The notes under the pieces were generated by a model that saw only the letters and a program-made list of their open reading frames with translations, did not search any database and had not been told where the DNA came from. From positions 1 to 6,400 of the forward strand of contig CAMBHV010000086.1 in assembly GCA_945867255.1 (NCBI GenBank): DNA of 6,400 nt, given 5' to 3'. The translations under genes were made by a program, and so were the position numbers. Positions 1 through 6,119 of the stretch are shown in pieces. The first letter of the stretch is position 1. Each line of letters starts with the position of its first letter. This stretch comes from an uncultured Clostridia bacterium (GTDB taxonomy: Bacteria; Bacillota; Clostridia; Oscillospirales; Ruminococcaceae).

Positions 1-1294
1 TCCGGATTGGCACAGGCGCTGCCGGCGCTTGGCCAAACAAAGAAAGCTGCCCGCTGAACTGGCGCACTTCAGCAGGTGTCAGCAGCGAGATCACGCCGTA
101 TTCCCCGTCAAACCCCGCGCGGCGCTGCACCTTACCTGCGCGCAAACGGCGAACACCTTCGGTTATGCAGGGACCGGCCACACGCTCGATATCTTCCAGG
201 GGAGCTTCCCGCAGGATAAAAAACTCTGTTCCCAGCTGTTCCAGCATTTGCTCATACTGCCGGGCCACTTTTTTACTTGCTGCCGACATTCCGCTTGAAG
301 CAGCAATCACCTCCGGCAAGGGCACAAGGCTTTCAAATGGCTTCGCCCCTTCCGGGCGAAAATCCGCAGGCCTGTCTGCCAATTCTTCCACGCGATGCTC
401 CACGCCGATAGTCAGCTTCCCGCCGCACACGGGGCACACCCCACCGCGCTGCATGGTTTCGGCTGGTGTCAGACACACGCCGCAGTTTCGGTGGCCATCC
501 AGATGATATTTTCCTTCTTCCGGAAAAAACTCCACCGTGCCAAGAAACCCCTGCCCCGTGTGAAGCGCACGCAGCAGTTCCGGATAAGAAAATCCGGTGT
601 CCAGCATGTCTGCCTCGCGGCCCAGCTTTGACGGTGAATGAGCATCAGAATGCGAAACCAGCGTCAATCCATCCAGCATGGACACGCGCCAGTTCATGGG
701 TGGGTCGGAAGAAAGGCCCGTTTCCACAGCATGAATTTGCGGCGTCAGATCTGCAAAGCATTCTTCGATGGTGTCAAAGCCTGAAAATGCGCCAAACATG
801 GAAAAGTGCGGTGTCCAGATATGTGCCGGGATACATTCGGCATCCGGGCAAGCATCCAACACCAGTTCCAGCAGGTCCCGGCTGTCCATACCCAGAATGG
901 GCCTGCCATCTGAACGGATGTTTCCCACCGCCTCCAGCCGGGCGGCCACTTCATCCGCTGCCTCCAGGCTTGGCAGCAGGAACACGTTGTGCACTTTACG
1001 TGTTTTCCCGCCACGTTTATAAATGCAGCTGATTTCCCCTGTCACCACAAAACGCGGCGCAGGCCCCGGGGCTGTGCCGGGCAGACGAAACTCATTGCGC
1101 AACACGTACATCCCCTGTCCATCCGGCACGAGATGTTGTTTCAATTCTTCGCGCCATGCGGGATGGGTGAAATCGCCTGTACCCACAAGGCCTATCCCCT
1201 TGCGTCTGGCCCACAGATCCAAATGCGGTGCATCGCCGTCCCGGCTGGTAGCGCGGGAAAACCGGGAATGGATGTGAAGATCTGCAAAATACAA
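1..1294 (-). CDS. Endonuclease Q family protein (PHP domain plus zinc finger), C-terminus cut off by window edge
   Basis: This is probably an EndoQ-type repair nuclease, a family that nicks DNA 5' of deaminated bases (uracil, hypoxanthine, xanthine) and abasic sites. 431 codons are visible without a stop. The PHP metal-binding motifs are DLHIHS (5-10), TGDFTHP (39-45), TGEIS (85-89), VHN (101-103), PAHIWTPH (156-163) and SHSDAHSPSKLGREA (214-228). A four-cysteine zinc site follows: C271-x2-C274 and C287-x2-C290. The family signature GVEHRVEELADRP (297-309) comes next, then the C-terminal GFDGEYGVISL segment (394-404). The start is TTG at 1294, giving MYFADLHIHS, with GGAGG 7 nt upstream; no upstream ATG is in frame. 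A typical stand-alone member would end near residue 420. Here the frame runs on through an Ala/Pro-rich stretch (QAPAAPVPIR) to the edge, so a further domain, perhaps a UvrD-like helicase, may follow. Family assignment is confident. The substrate is known for characterised relatives only and is inferred here. Confidence 0.9.
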   Translation of the reverse strand, partial: MYFADLHIHSRFSRATSRDGDAPHLDLWARRKGIGLVGTGDFTHPAWREELKQHLVPDGQGMYVLRNEFRLPGTAPGPAPRFVVTGEISCIYKRGGKTRKVHNVFLLPSLEAADEVAARLEAVGNIRSDGRPILGMDSRDLLELVLDACPDAECIPAHIWTPHFSMFGAFSGFDTIEECFADLTPQIHAVETGLSSDPPMNWRVSMLDGLTLVSHSDAHSPSKLGREADMLDTGFSYPELLRALHTGQGFLGTVEFFPEEGKYHLDGHRNCGVCLTPAETMQRGGVCPVCGGKLTIGVEHRVEELADRPADFRPEGAKPFESLVPLPEVIAASSGMSAASKKVARQYEQMLEQLGTEFFILREAPLEDIERVAGPCITEGVRRLRAGKVQRRAGFDGEYGVISLLTPAEVRQFSGQLSLFGQAPAAPVPIR

Positions 1295-1301
1295 AACAAG
1301 G

Positions 1302-1308
1302 CCTCCTT
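1302..1308 (-). promoter_or_regulatory. Ribosome binding site that fixes the TTG start of the EndoQ-family gene
   Basis: On the minus strand an A-rich stretch runs into AAAGGAGGC, with GGAGG at 1306-1302. Seven nucleotides separate it from TTG at 1294-1292, which is normal Shine-Dalgarno spacing. The encoded N-terminus (MYFADLHIHS) places the first PHP motif where this family usually has it. Confidence 0.8.
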
Positions 1309-1367
1309 TTTTACAATTGCGGCTATTGCAGCAAACGGAAGCTGTTTTCGGTGCCATATGCCTGTGC

Positions 1368-1396
1368 TTGACACAGCTGACATGTTCCCGTATGCT
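1368..1396 (+). promoter_or_regulatory. Probable sigma-A type promoter for the OGG-type glycosylase gene
   Basis: A perfect -35 box TTGACA (1368-1373) is followed after exactly 17 nt by TATGCT (1391-1396), a 4/6 match to TATAAT. Transcription would begin near 1403, leaving a leader of about 75 nt before the AGGAGG and ATG at 1479. It lies in the gap between two divergent genes and points at the glycosylase. No equally good promoter is visible for the opposite-strand EndoQ gene. Confidence 0.65.
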
Positions 1397-1468
1397 GATA
1401 TTCAGAGTTTTTAAGGCTCGTTTATGGGCACTGACACCACATGCAGCACAGCCCAGCAGCGGACATAC

Positions 1469-1474
1469 AGGAGG
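1469..1474 (+). promoter_or_regulatory. Ribosome binding site selecting ATG 1479 for the glycosylase
   Basis: AGGAGG lies 4 nt before the ATG at 1479, in the context CAGGAGGAATTATG. The frame is open back to an ATG at 1317, but that codon lies upstream of the predicted transcription start and the extra 54 residues do not resemble any OGG N-terminus. This site therefore decides the start. Confidence 0.8.
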
Positions 1475-1478
1475 AATT

Positions 1479-2300
1479 ATGATCACATTGAACAGCCCTG
1501 ACCTGGATATTCAAAAAATAGCCGACAGCGGCCAGTGCTTTCGTATGGAGCACACCGGTTCCGGCCGATACACTCTGGTGGCACTAGGGCGTGTGCTGGA
1601 TATCGATGCACGGCCTGACGGCTGCGCACTGCATTGTACCGCCAAACAATACCATGATGTATGGCGGGATTATTTTGATATAGACACCGACTATGCCGCC
1701 TTTCGTGCTGCTGTACCGCATACGGACAGTTTTCTTACCCGCGCATCACAGGCGGGGCGCGGCATCCGTATTCTGCGCCAGGACGCCTGGGAAATGCTGA
1801 TCACCTTTATTATTTCTCAGAGAAAAAGTATTCCGGCCATCCGCCGTTGCGTGCAGCAGCTGGCCGTTTGCGCGGGCAGGCCTATTCGGCACGCCGGGCA
1901 GGTATATCATGCTTTTCCCACACCGCGAAACCTTGCACGGCTTTCCTCTCAGCAATTGGCGGCCTGTGGGCTTGGCTACCGCGCGGGCTATGTGCATGAA
2001 GCCGCACGCCTGGCTGCAAGCGGCAGGCTGAACCTGCCGGGACTTAGCGCAGCAGATGATGAAACGTTGCGCCAGGCGCTGCTTGCCGTACCCGGCGTAG
2101 GGGAAAAGGTTGCGAACTGTGTAATGCTGTTTGGCTTTCACCGGCTTCAGGGATTTCCCAAAGATGTTTGGATCAACCGGGTGATCGATGAGGAATACGG
2201 CGGCTGCTTCGACCTTGCCCCCTATGCCGGGTTTGAGGGCGTGATGCAGCAGTACATGTTTTACTACGGCCGGTTGCGTGCCAAATCTGCTATCTCTTAA
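1479..2300 (+). CDS. ogg: OGG-type (8-oxoguanine) DNA glycosylase / AP lyase
   Basis: A 273-residue HhH-GPD superfamily base-excision repair enzyme, expected to remove 8-oxoguanine and cleave the abasic site through a lysine Schiff base. The N-terminal OGG signature SGQCFRM (17-23) keeps the glycine matching human OGG1 G42. The alpha-helical core begins at FIISQRKSIPAIRRC (110-124). GLGYRAGYV (164-172) includes R168, matching OGG1 R204. The helix-hairpin-helix is VPGVGEKVANC (204-214) with catalytic K210 (OGG1 K249), followed by FPKDVWINRVI (226-236) with catalytic D229 (D268). Q257 and F261 match the base-pocket residues Q315 and F319. Unusual: the positions matching the cytosine-contacting N149 and R154 are R115 and A120, so opposite-base preference may be relaxed. 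It has its own promoter and RBS, is divergent from the EndoQ-family gene, and ends at TAA 2298-2300. Alternative: another HhH glycosylase specificity, such as alkylated purines, but the conserved base pocket favours 8-oxoG. Confidence 0.88.
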   Translation: MITLNSPDLDIQKIADSGQCFRMEHTGSGRYTLVALGRVLDIDARPDGCALHCTAKQYHDVWRDYFDIDTDYAAFRAAVPHTDSFLTRASQAGRGIRILRQDAWEMLITFIISQRKSIPAIRRCVQQLAVCAGRPIRHAGQVYHAFPTPRNLARLSSQQLAACGLGYRAGYVHEAARLAASGRLNLPGLSAADDETLRQALLAVPGVGEKVANCVMLFGFHRLQGFPKDVWINRVIDEEYGGCFDLAPYAGFEGVMQQYMFYYGRLRAKSAIS

Positions 2301-2375
2301 AAACTGTGTATTGGAACACAGCAAGGCCATAGCCGGATGTATTCTGGTTTAAACGGGCCTCAATCCCAAACACAT

Positions 2376-2414
2376 AAAAAAGCGCGGTGATCCGGCAGGA
2401 TCGCCGCGCATTTT
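2376..2414. terminator. Hairpin between convergent genes, likely bidirectional terminator
   Basis: GCGCGGTGATCC (2382-2393), loop GGCA, and GGATCGCCGCGC (2398-2409) form a 12-bp stem. On the minus strand it is followed by six Ts (complement of 2376-2381), ending the S9 peptidase transcript about 80 nt after its stop, although that RNA has one A-C mismatch. On the plus strand that pair is a G-U wobble, but the tail is only ATTTTC (2410-2415). It lies about 80 nt after the glycosylase stop as well. Confidence 0.75.
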
Positions 2415-2487
2415 CTGGCTGGATGTTTTCAAACGCGCGGCTGGCGTAAAGCCGGCATAAAAACTTGCAGAAAATTCTGCGCAGACA

Positions 2488-4488
2488 TCATGTATCCGCT
2501 TTGTCTGCCGGTGCGGATGAAGCATCGGCCTGTAACCATTCGGCCATCCACTGCACAAGTTCTTTCAGGCGGCGCACGCGGTGGCGCGGTTTACCGCTGC
2601 GCGAAAGTTCATGGTTTTCCCCTTTGAACAGGCACGCACGCGTGGGCACACCCAAAAGTGTAAGCGCCGTGAAAATCTCCTTTGTCTGTTCCACACAACA
2701 GGTGTGGTCATCGGTGGAATGCATCAGCAGTGTGGGTGTTGCACAATCTTTCAGGTAGGCAATCGGCGATTCCTTCCACAATAAATCCGGTGCCTGCCAT
2801 GGTGCGGAATTGGGGGCAAGGTCATCATTATAACTGATTTCGGACTGGCCAAAATCGCTGACAAAGTTGGCCACACTGCGGCAGCTGACAGCCGCCGCAA
2901 AACGATGGGTATGGCCGATGATCCAGTTTGTCATGATACCGCCGTAGCTTCCGCCTGTCACGCCAACGCGTGAGGTATCAATGTCCGGATATCGGGCAAG
3001 GATATGGTCTGTAAAATCCATCAAGTCTTCATAATCGATGGTGCCATACTTGCCGCGCACATCCGCAAACGCCGCACCGCGTGCATCCGAGCCACGCGGA
3101 TTACAGAAAAACACAAAATATCCCTGTGCGGCCAGCACCTGCATCTCGTGGAAAAACACCTCTCCATAAGCCGCCTTAGGCCCGCCATGGATTTCCAGAA
3201 TGCCAGGGTACTTCTTGCCCGGCACATACCCTGCGGGTTGTAACACCCAACCATCAATCTGTTGGCCTGCACGGTTCTCAAACGGTTCATAGTGCACCGG
3301 TTGTATGGTGCGCCGGGCTAAAAGCGGGCTATTAAACCGGGAAATGCACACTGCTCTGCCATCTTTCAGAAGATACAACTCCTGCAGGCCATTTACAGCC
3401 ATGCCCACGAACACTGTGATGCCGGCGCATGTGTCCAACATCTGGATGCCGCCGTTGAATTCAAAATCATCACACAGCGCACCAGACGCATCCCGCGTGC
3501 AAATATGGCTGCAAAAACGGTCCAATACAGTATAGTGTATACGGTTCTGCGCACACACAAACACGCGACCGCCGCCGTACGTACTGTCTGTGATGGGGCT
3601 GGTGCCGGGCACGAGCTCGTAATCCAGCACTTTTTGGGCCGTACCACCCGCAAGGGGCACCGTGTAAAAATCCTGCCCGGAGGCACTGCCGTAGCGGGCA
3701 AGGTCCGACGCGGTGAACGCCACTTGTTCGCCCAGAACCCCAATATGATACAGGGCCAGTTTGCCATCTTCCACCAGCGTACGCGTTTTCTGCGTGGCAA
3801 CGTCATATGCATACAGGCCCCCTGTTTTCTGCCGCACCTTGGTGTATGCATGACCGGTATACACGATCTCGCGGCCAGCCCACTCAAAAGTGCCCAACAT
3901 AAACAAAGGTTCTGTCAGCAGCCGGGTGCTTCCTGTGGTGGCATCGTACAGCGCCAGTGCCATACGCACACGGCTGGTATAACCTTCCCCATTCGTGGCA
4001 AACGGCATTTCTTCCAGCAGGATATAATCTTCTGCATCCTCACACTCTTCCTCGGAATGGGTGTGAGGATCTAGCTTTGAATGATCGATGCGGACAGCCA
4101 TGGCATAGTGAACGCCGTCCCCGCACGGGCGTATGGCCTTTACATCATACGGCACCTCAAAGGCACGCTGTGCTTCTCCGCCGGAAAGTGGCAGCCGATA
4201 AAAACATGTTTTTTGATAAAAGCGCTGTGGTTCATCTTCTTCACAGCGGCGCGAGGCAAACAACAACGTATCGTTTCCGTCCCACACAAAATCATGTTCC
4301 TTGCCCGTATGTGTCAGCTGCTTGATGCTGCTGCCAGGCAAATCCGCCAGATAAATGTCTGCCAGATAGTCATTGGCTTTTTCATCCTGCTTACTTACCA
4401 CAAACGCCGCTTTTTCGCCATCCGGAGAAAGTTGCAGCTTGGAAAGGAACTGATATTCCAGAAAATCTTTCAGTTTGATTCCGCTCAT
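2488..4488 (-). CDS. S9 family serine peptidase (acylaminoacyl / prolyl oligopeptidase type)
   Basis: A 666-residue peptidase with the S9 layout: an N-terminal beta-propeller and a C-terminal alpha/beta hydrolase domain. The propeller (about 1-400) shows repeated WD40-like strands such as LSPDGEKAAFVVSK (20-33), with a His/acid-rich loop around 141-153. The hydrolase domain (about 410-650) has the oxyanion-region HGGP (434-437), NPRGSDARG (463-471), the nucleophile motif GGSYGG with Ser514, an acid at Asp593/Asp594 (HSTDDHTCC) and His626 in GENHELSRSG. All triad residues are present, so it should be active on short peptides. No signal peptide or membrane segment is seen, which suggests a cytosolic enzyme. 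The start is ATG 4488, because GAGGTGA ends 5 nt before it; an in-frame ATG at 4536 has no ribosome binding site. It has its own upstream promoter-like site and a downstream terminator, and is convergent with the glycosylase. The exact substrate (acyl-peptide, dipeptidyl or oligopeptide) cannot be told from sequence. Confidence 0.92.
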   Translation of the reverse strand: MSGIKLKDFLEYQFLSKLQLSPDGEKAAFVVSKQDEKANDYLADIYLADLPGSSIKQLTHTGKEHDFVWDGNDTLLFASRRCEEDEPQRFYQKTCFYRLPLSGGEAQRAFEVPYDVKAIRPCGDGVHYAMAVRIDHSKLDPHTHSEEECEDAEDYILLEEMPFATNGEGYTSRVRMALALYDATTGSTRLLTEPLFMLGTFEWAGREIVYTGHAYTKVRQKTGGLYAYDVATQKTRTLVEDGKLALYHIGVLGEQVAFTASDLARYGSASGQDFYTVPLAGGTAQKVLDYELVPGTSPITDSTYGGGRVFVCAQNRIHYTVLDRFCSHICTRDASGALCDDFEFNGGIQMLDTCAGITVFVGMAVNGLQELYLLKDGRAVCISRFNSPLLARRTIQPVHYEPFENRAGQQIDGWVLQPAGYVPGKKYPGILEIHGGPKAAYGEVFFHEMQVLAAQGYFVFFCNPRGSDARGAAFADVRGKYGTIDYEDLMDFTDHILARYPDIDTSRVGVTGGSYGGIMTNWIIGHTHRFAAAVSCRSVANFVSDFGQSEISYNDDLAPNSAPWQAPDLLWKESPIAYLKDCATPTLLMHSTDDHTCCVEQTKEIFTALTLLGVPTRACLFKGENHELSRSGKPRHRVRRLKELVQWMAEWLQADASSAPADKADT

Positions 4489-4493
4489 TTCCC

Positions 4494-4500
4494 TCACCTC
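4494..4500 (-). promoter_or_regulatory. Ribosome binding site fixing ATG 4488 of the S9 peptidase
   Basis: Minus-strand GAGGTGA (4500-4494) pairs fully with the 16S anti-Shine-Dalgarno and sits 5 nt before ATG 4488. It lies inside the possible N-terminal extension that would start at 4536, which argues against that longer start. Confidence 0.75.
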
Positions 4501-4542
4501 TTCAAAATGTTTCGCCGCACAGGCGGCTAACGTCATAAGACG

Positions 4543-4571
4543 ACTTTACCACACTGCCGCATGAAAAGCAA
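4543..4571 (-). promoter_or_regulatory. Possible extended -10 promoter for the S9 peptidase
   Basis: On the minus strand TTGCTT (4571-4566) is followed after 17 nt by TAAAGT (4548-4543), with a TG one base upstream of the -10 hexamer (TGGTAAAGT). This predicts transcription from about 4536 and a leader of about 48 nt. The leader holds a small hairpin GCCGC-ACAG-GCGGC (4514-4527, plus-strand reading). Both hexamers are partial matches, so this is tentative. Its position after a strong terminator supports a separate unit. Confidence 0.45.
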
Positions 4572-4625
4572 GCTGCAAGGCCCAGATGCCAAAAAACTCT
4601 GCCACATATCAAAGCGCAGGTACAA

Positions 4626-4657
4626 AATGCCCGGCTGCATAAATGCAGCCGGGCATT
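4626..4657 (-). terminator. Strong hairpin terminator after the M18 aminopeptidase
   Basis: AATGCCCGGCTGCAT (4626-4640) and ATGCAGCCGGGCATT (4643-4657) are exact reverse complements separated by AA. This gives a GC-rich stem of about 14 bp with a TAAA loop. On the minus strand the stem ends in ATTTTG, a short T run, and begins about 25 nt after the M18 stop codon. It should end the transglycosylase-aminopeptidase transcript. The plus-strand side lacks a T tract. Confidence 0.75.
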
Positions 4658-4682
4658 ACTTACCATATATCGGGGCATAAAA

Positions 4683-6089
4683 TCATTCTTTTGCCGTGGC
4701 AAAAGCAAGGAAAGCGCGGTAGGTCATGAGCACGTCCTGCTTTGCCACCAATTCGAACGGTGCATGCATGGAAAGCATGGGCACGCCGATGTCCACAGTG
4801 TCCACATTGCGGTTCGACACAAACTTGGCAATGGTGCCGCCGCCACCCTGATCCACTTTTCCAAGCTCACCTGTCTGCCAGGCAACGCCTGCGTCGTCAA
4901 ACACATTCGTCACATAGTTCAACGTTTCTGCACTGGCATCATTGGTGCCGCCCTTACCACGTGAGCCGGTGTATTTGGTCAGGCACACACCGCAGTTCAT
5001 GCGGGCGGCATTGCGTGGGTCGTGCACATCGGAAAACGTGGGGTCCAGTGCAGCGTTCACGTCCGCGGACACACACACCGAGCGGCGCAGCATTTCCTCA
5101 TAATCCGCTCCTTGTGCGCGTGCAAGCGCTTTCAGGAAATGGAACGTATAATCGCCCTGCAGGCCGGTGGTTCCTTCCGAGCCCACTTCCTCTTTATCGG
5201 TAAGTACACACAGCGTGGTGAAAGCCGGCATCTTTGCATCAATCTCGGCGCGCAAGGCCGTGTACGCACACACGCGGTCGTCGTGGCCATAGGCGCCGAT
5301 CAGGCTGCGGTCAAAGCCCACGTCCACCGCTTTGAAAGCCGGCACCGCCTCGATCTCAGCGCGGGTGAAATCGCGCTCCGTAATTCCATAGCGCTGGTTC
5401 AAAAGCTGCATGGTATACAGCTTGACGCGTTCTTTCGCCTCTTTGTCCGCATAAGGGATACTGCCCACCACAATGTTCAGTTCTTCCCCTTTCAGGCCCT
5501 CGCTAAGCGTGCGCTTGTTCTGGTCTGCACTGAGGTGCGGCAAAAGGTCGGTCACACAGAACACCGGATCACCCGGCTGCTCACCCACGCAGATATCCAC
5601 CTTTTCGCCGCCGCGCTTGTACACCACACCGTGCAGGGAAAGCGGCGTTGCACCCCACTGATATTTACGGATGCCACCATAATAATGTGTTTTGAACAGC
5701 GACAAAGAGCAATCTTCATACAGCGGGTTGGGCTTTAAATCCAGCCGGGGAGAATCGATATGTGCAATCATGAAATGTGCGCCTTCCTCAAGATTGCGCG
5801 TACCAATGGTGGCAGCCAAAATGGCCTTGCCACGGTTGTTGTAATATACCTTGTCACCCGGCTTCAATGGTGTTTTTGCCATGTGGTCAAACGGCTTGTA
5901 ACCGGCGGCCAGAAGACGTTTTTCAATTTCTGCAGCTGCTTCGCGCTCGGTTTTGGCAGCGTCCAGAAATGCCTTGTAATCTTCACAGAATGTTTCCGCC
6001 TCCGCACGCGCCTCGGGCCATTCATCGGAAATGTGCGGCTGGCTGAACAGCAGTTCTTTTTCCAGATCTTTTGTATTCTTGTGTTCCAT
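4683..6089 (-). CDS. M18 family zinc aminopeptidase (aminopeptidase 1 type)
   Basis: A 468-residue metallo-aminopeptidase that removes N-terminal residues from peptides, expected in the cytosol as a large homo-oligomer like other M18 enzymes. Di-metal site candidates in order: H110 in AHIDSPRLDLKP (with D112 as its supporting acid), D270/D271 in GHDDRVCAY, the acid pair E300-E301 in DKEEVGSEGTTG, D343 in SADVNAALDP and H442 in MLSMHAPFE. The glycine-rich KVDQGGGGTIAKF (411-423) is also typical of the family. Length matches the aminopeptidase-1 group, somewhat longer than the short M18 forms. There is no signal peptide. The start is ATG 6089 with AGGAG (6102-6098) 8 nt upstream. It begins 30 nt after the lytic transglycosylase stop with no terminator between, so the two are probably one operon. 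It ends 26 nt before a strong hairpin. Residue preference, acidic or neutral, cannot be set from sequence alone. Confidence 0.95.
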   Translation of the reverse strand: MEHKNTKDLEKELLFSQPHISDEWPEARAEAETFCEDYKAFLDAAKTEREAAAEIEKRLLAAGYKPFDHMAKTPLKPGDKVYYNNRGKAILAATIGTRNLEEGAHFMIAHIDSPRLDLKPNPLYEDCSLSLFKTHYYGGIRKYQWGATPLSLHGVVYKRGGEKVDICVGEQPGDPVFCVTDLLPHLSADQNKRTLSEGLKGEELNIVVGSIPYADKEAKERVKLYTMQLLNQRYGITERDFTRAEIEAVPAFKAVDVGFDRSLIGAYGHDDRVCAYTALRAEIDAKMPAFTTLCVLTDKEEVGSEGTTGLQGDYTFHFLKALARAQGADYEEMLRRSVCVSADVNAALDPTFSDVHDPRNAARMNCGVCLTKYTGSRGKGGTNDASAETLNYVTNVFDDAGVAWQTGELGKVDQGGGGTIAKFVSNRNVDTVDIGVPMLSMHAPFELVAKQDVLMTYRAFLAFATAKE

Positions 6090-6119
6090 ATTTTTCTCTC
6101 CTTATCGTAAATTGAAACA

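Noticed and set aside
466..1032. 188-codon plus-strand open frame and other short frames within 29-1414
   Set aside because: All overlap the EndoQ-family coding sequence, whose PHP and zinc-finger motifs show the minus-strand frame to be the real one.
1317..1478. 54-codon N-terminal extension of the glycosylase frame, beginning at ATG 1317
   Set aside because: It lies across and upstream of the predicted promoter, has no RBS at 1317, and does not resemble an OGG N-terminus. The AGGAGG before 1479 gives a proper family start.
1295..1478. Search for an EndoQ-gene promoter on the minus strand in the divergent gap
   Set aside because: Candidate -10-like sequences (such as CATATG and AATTGT) had no -35 box at acceptable spacing, so none is reported.
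1746..2330. 194-codon open frame on the minus strand opposite the glycosylase gene
   Set aside because: It is antisense to a clearly conserved gene and shows no recognisable domain or RBS; an open frame by base composition.
2467..2480. Short palindrome GCAGAA-AA-TTCTGC near the S9 stop
   Set aside because: Only 6 bp per arm, it reaches close to the stop codon and has no T tract. The stronger hairpin at 2382-2409 explains termination.
3505..4074. 189-codon open frame on the plus strand opposite the S9 peptidase
   Set aside because: It is a shadow of the propeller coding sequence, with no motifs or translation signals.
4489..4536. Longer S9 start at ATG 4536 (MTLAACAAKHFEEVRE), a possible lipoprotein-like leader with LAAC
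   Set aside because: There is no RBS before 4536, no hydrophobic signal stretch, and a strong RBS for the start at 4488 lies within it. The LAAC resemblance to a lipobox is chance.
5022..5738. 238-codon open frame on the plus strand opposite the M18 gene
   Set aside because: It is fully antisense to a well-conserved enzyme, has no family motifs and no RBS.
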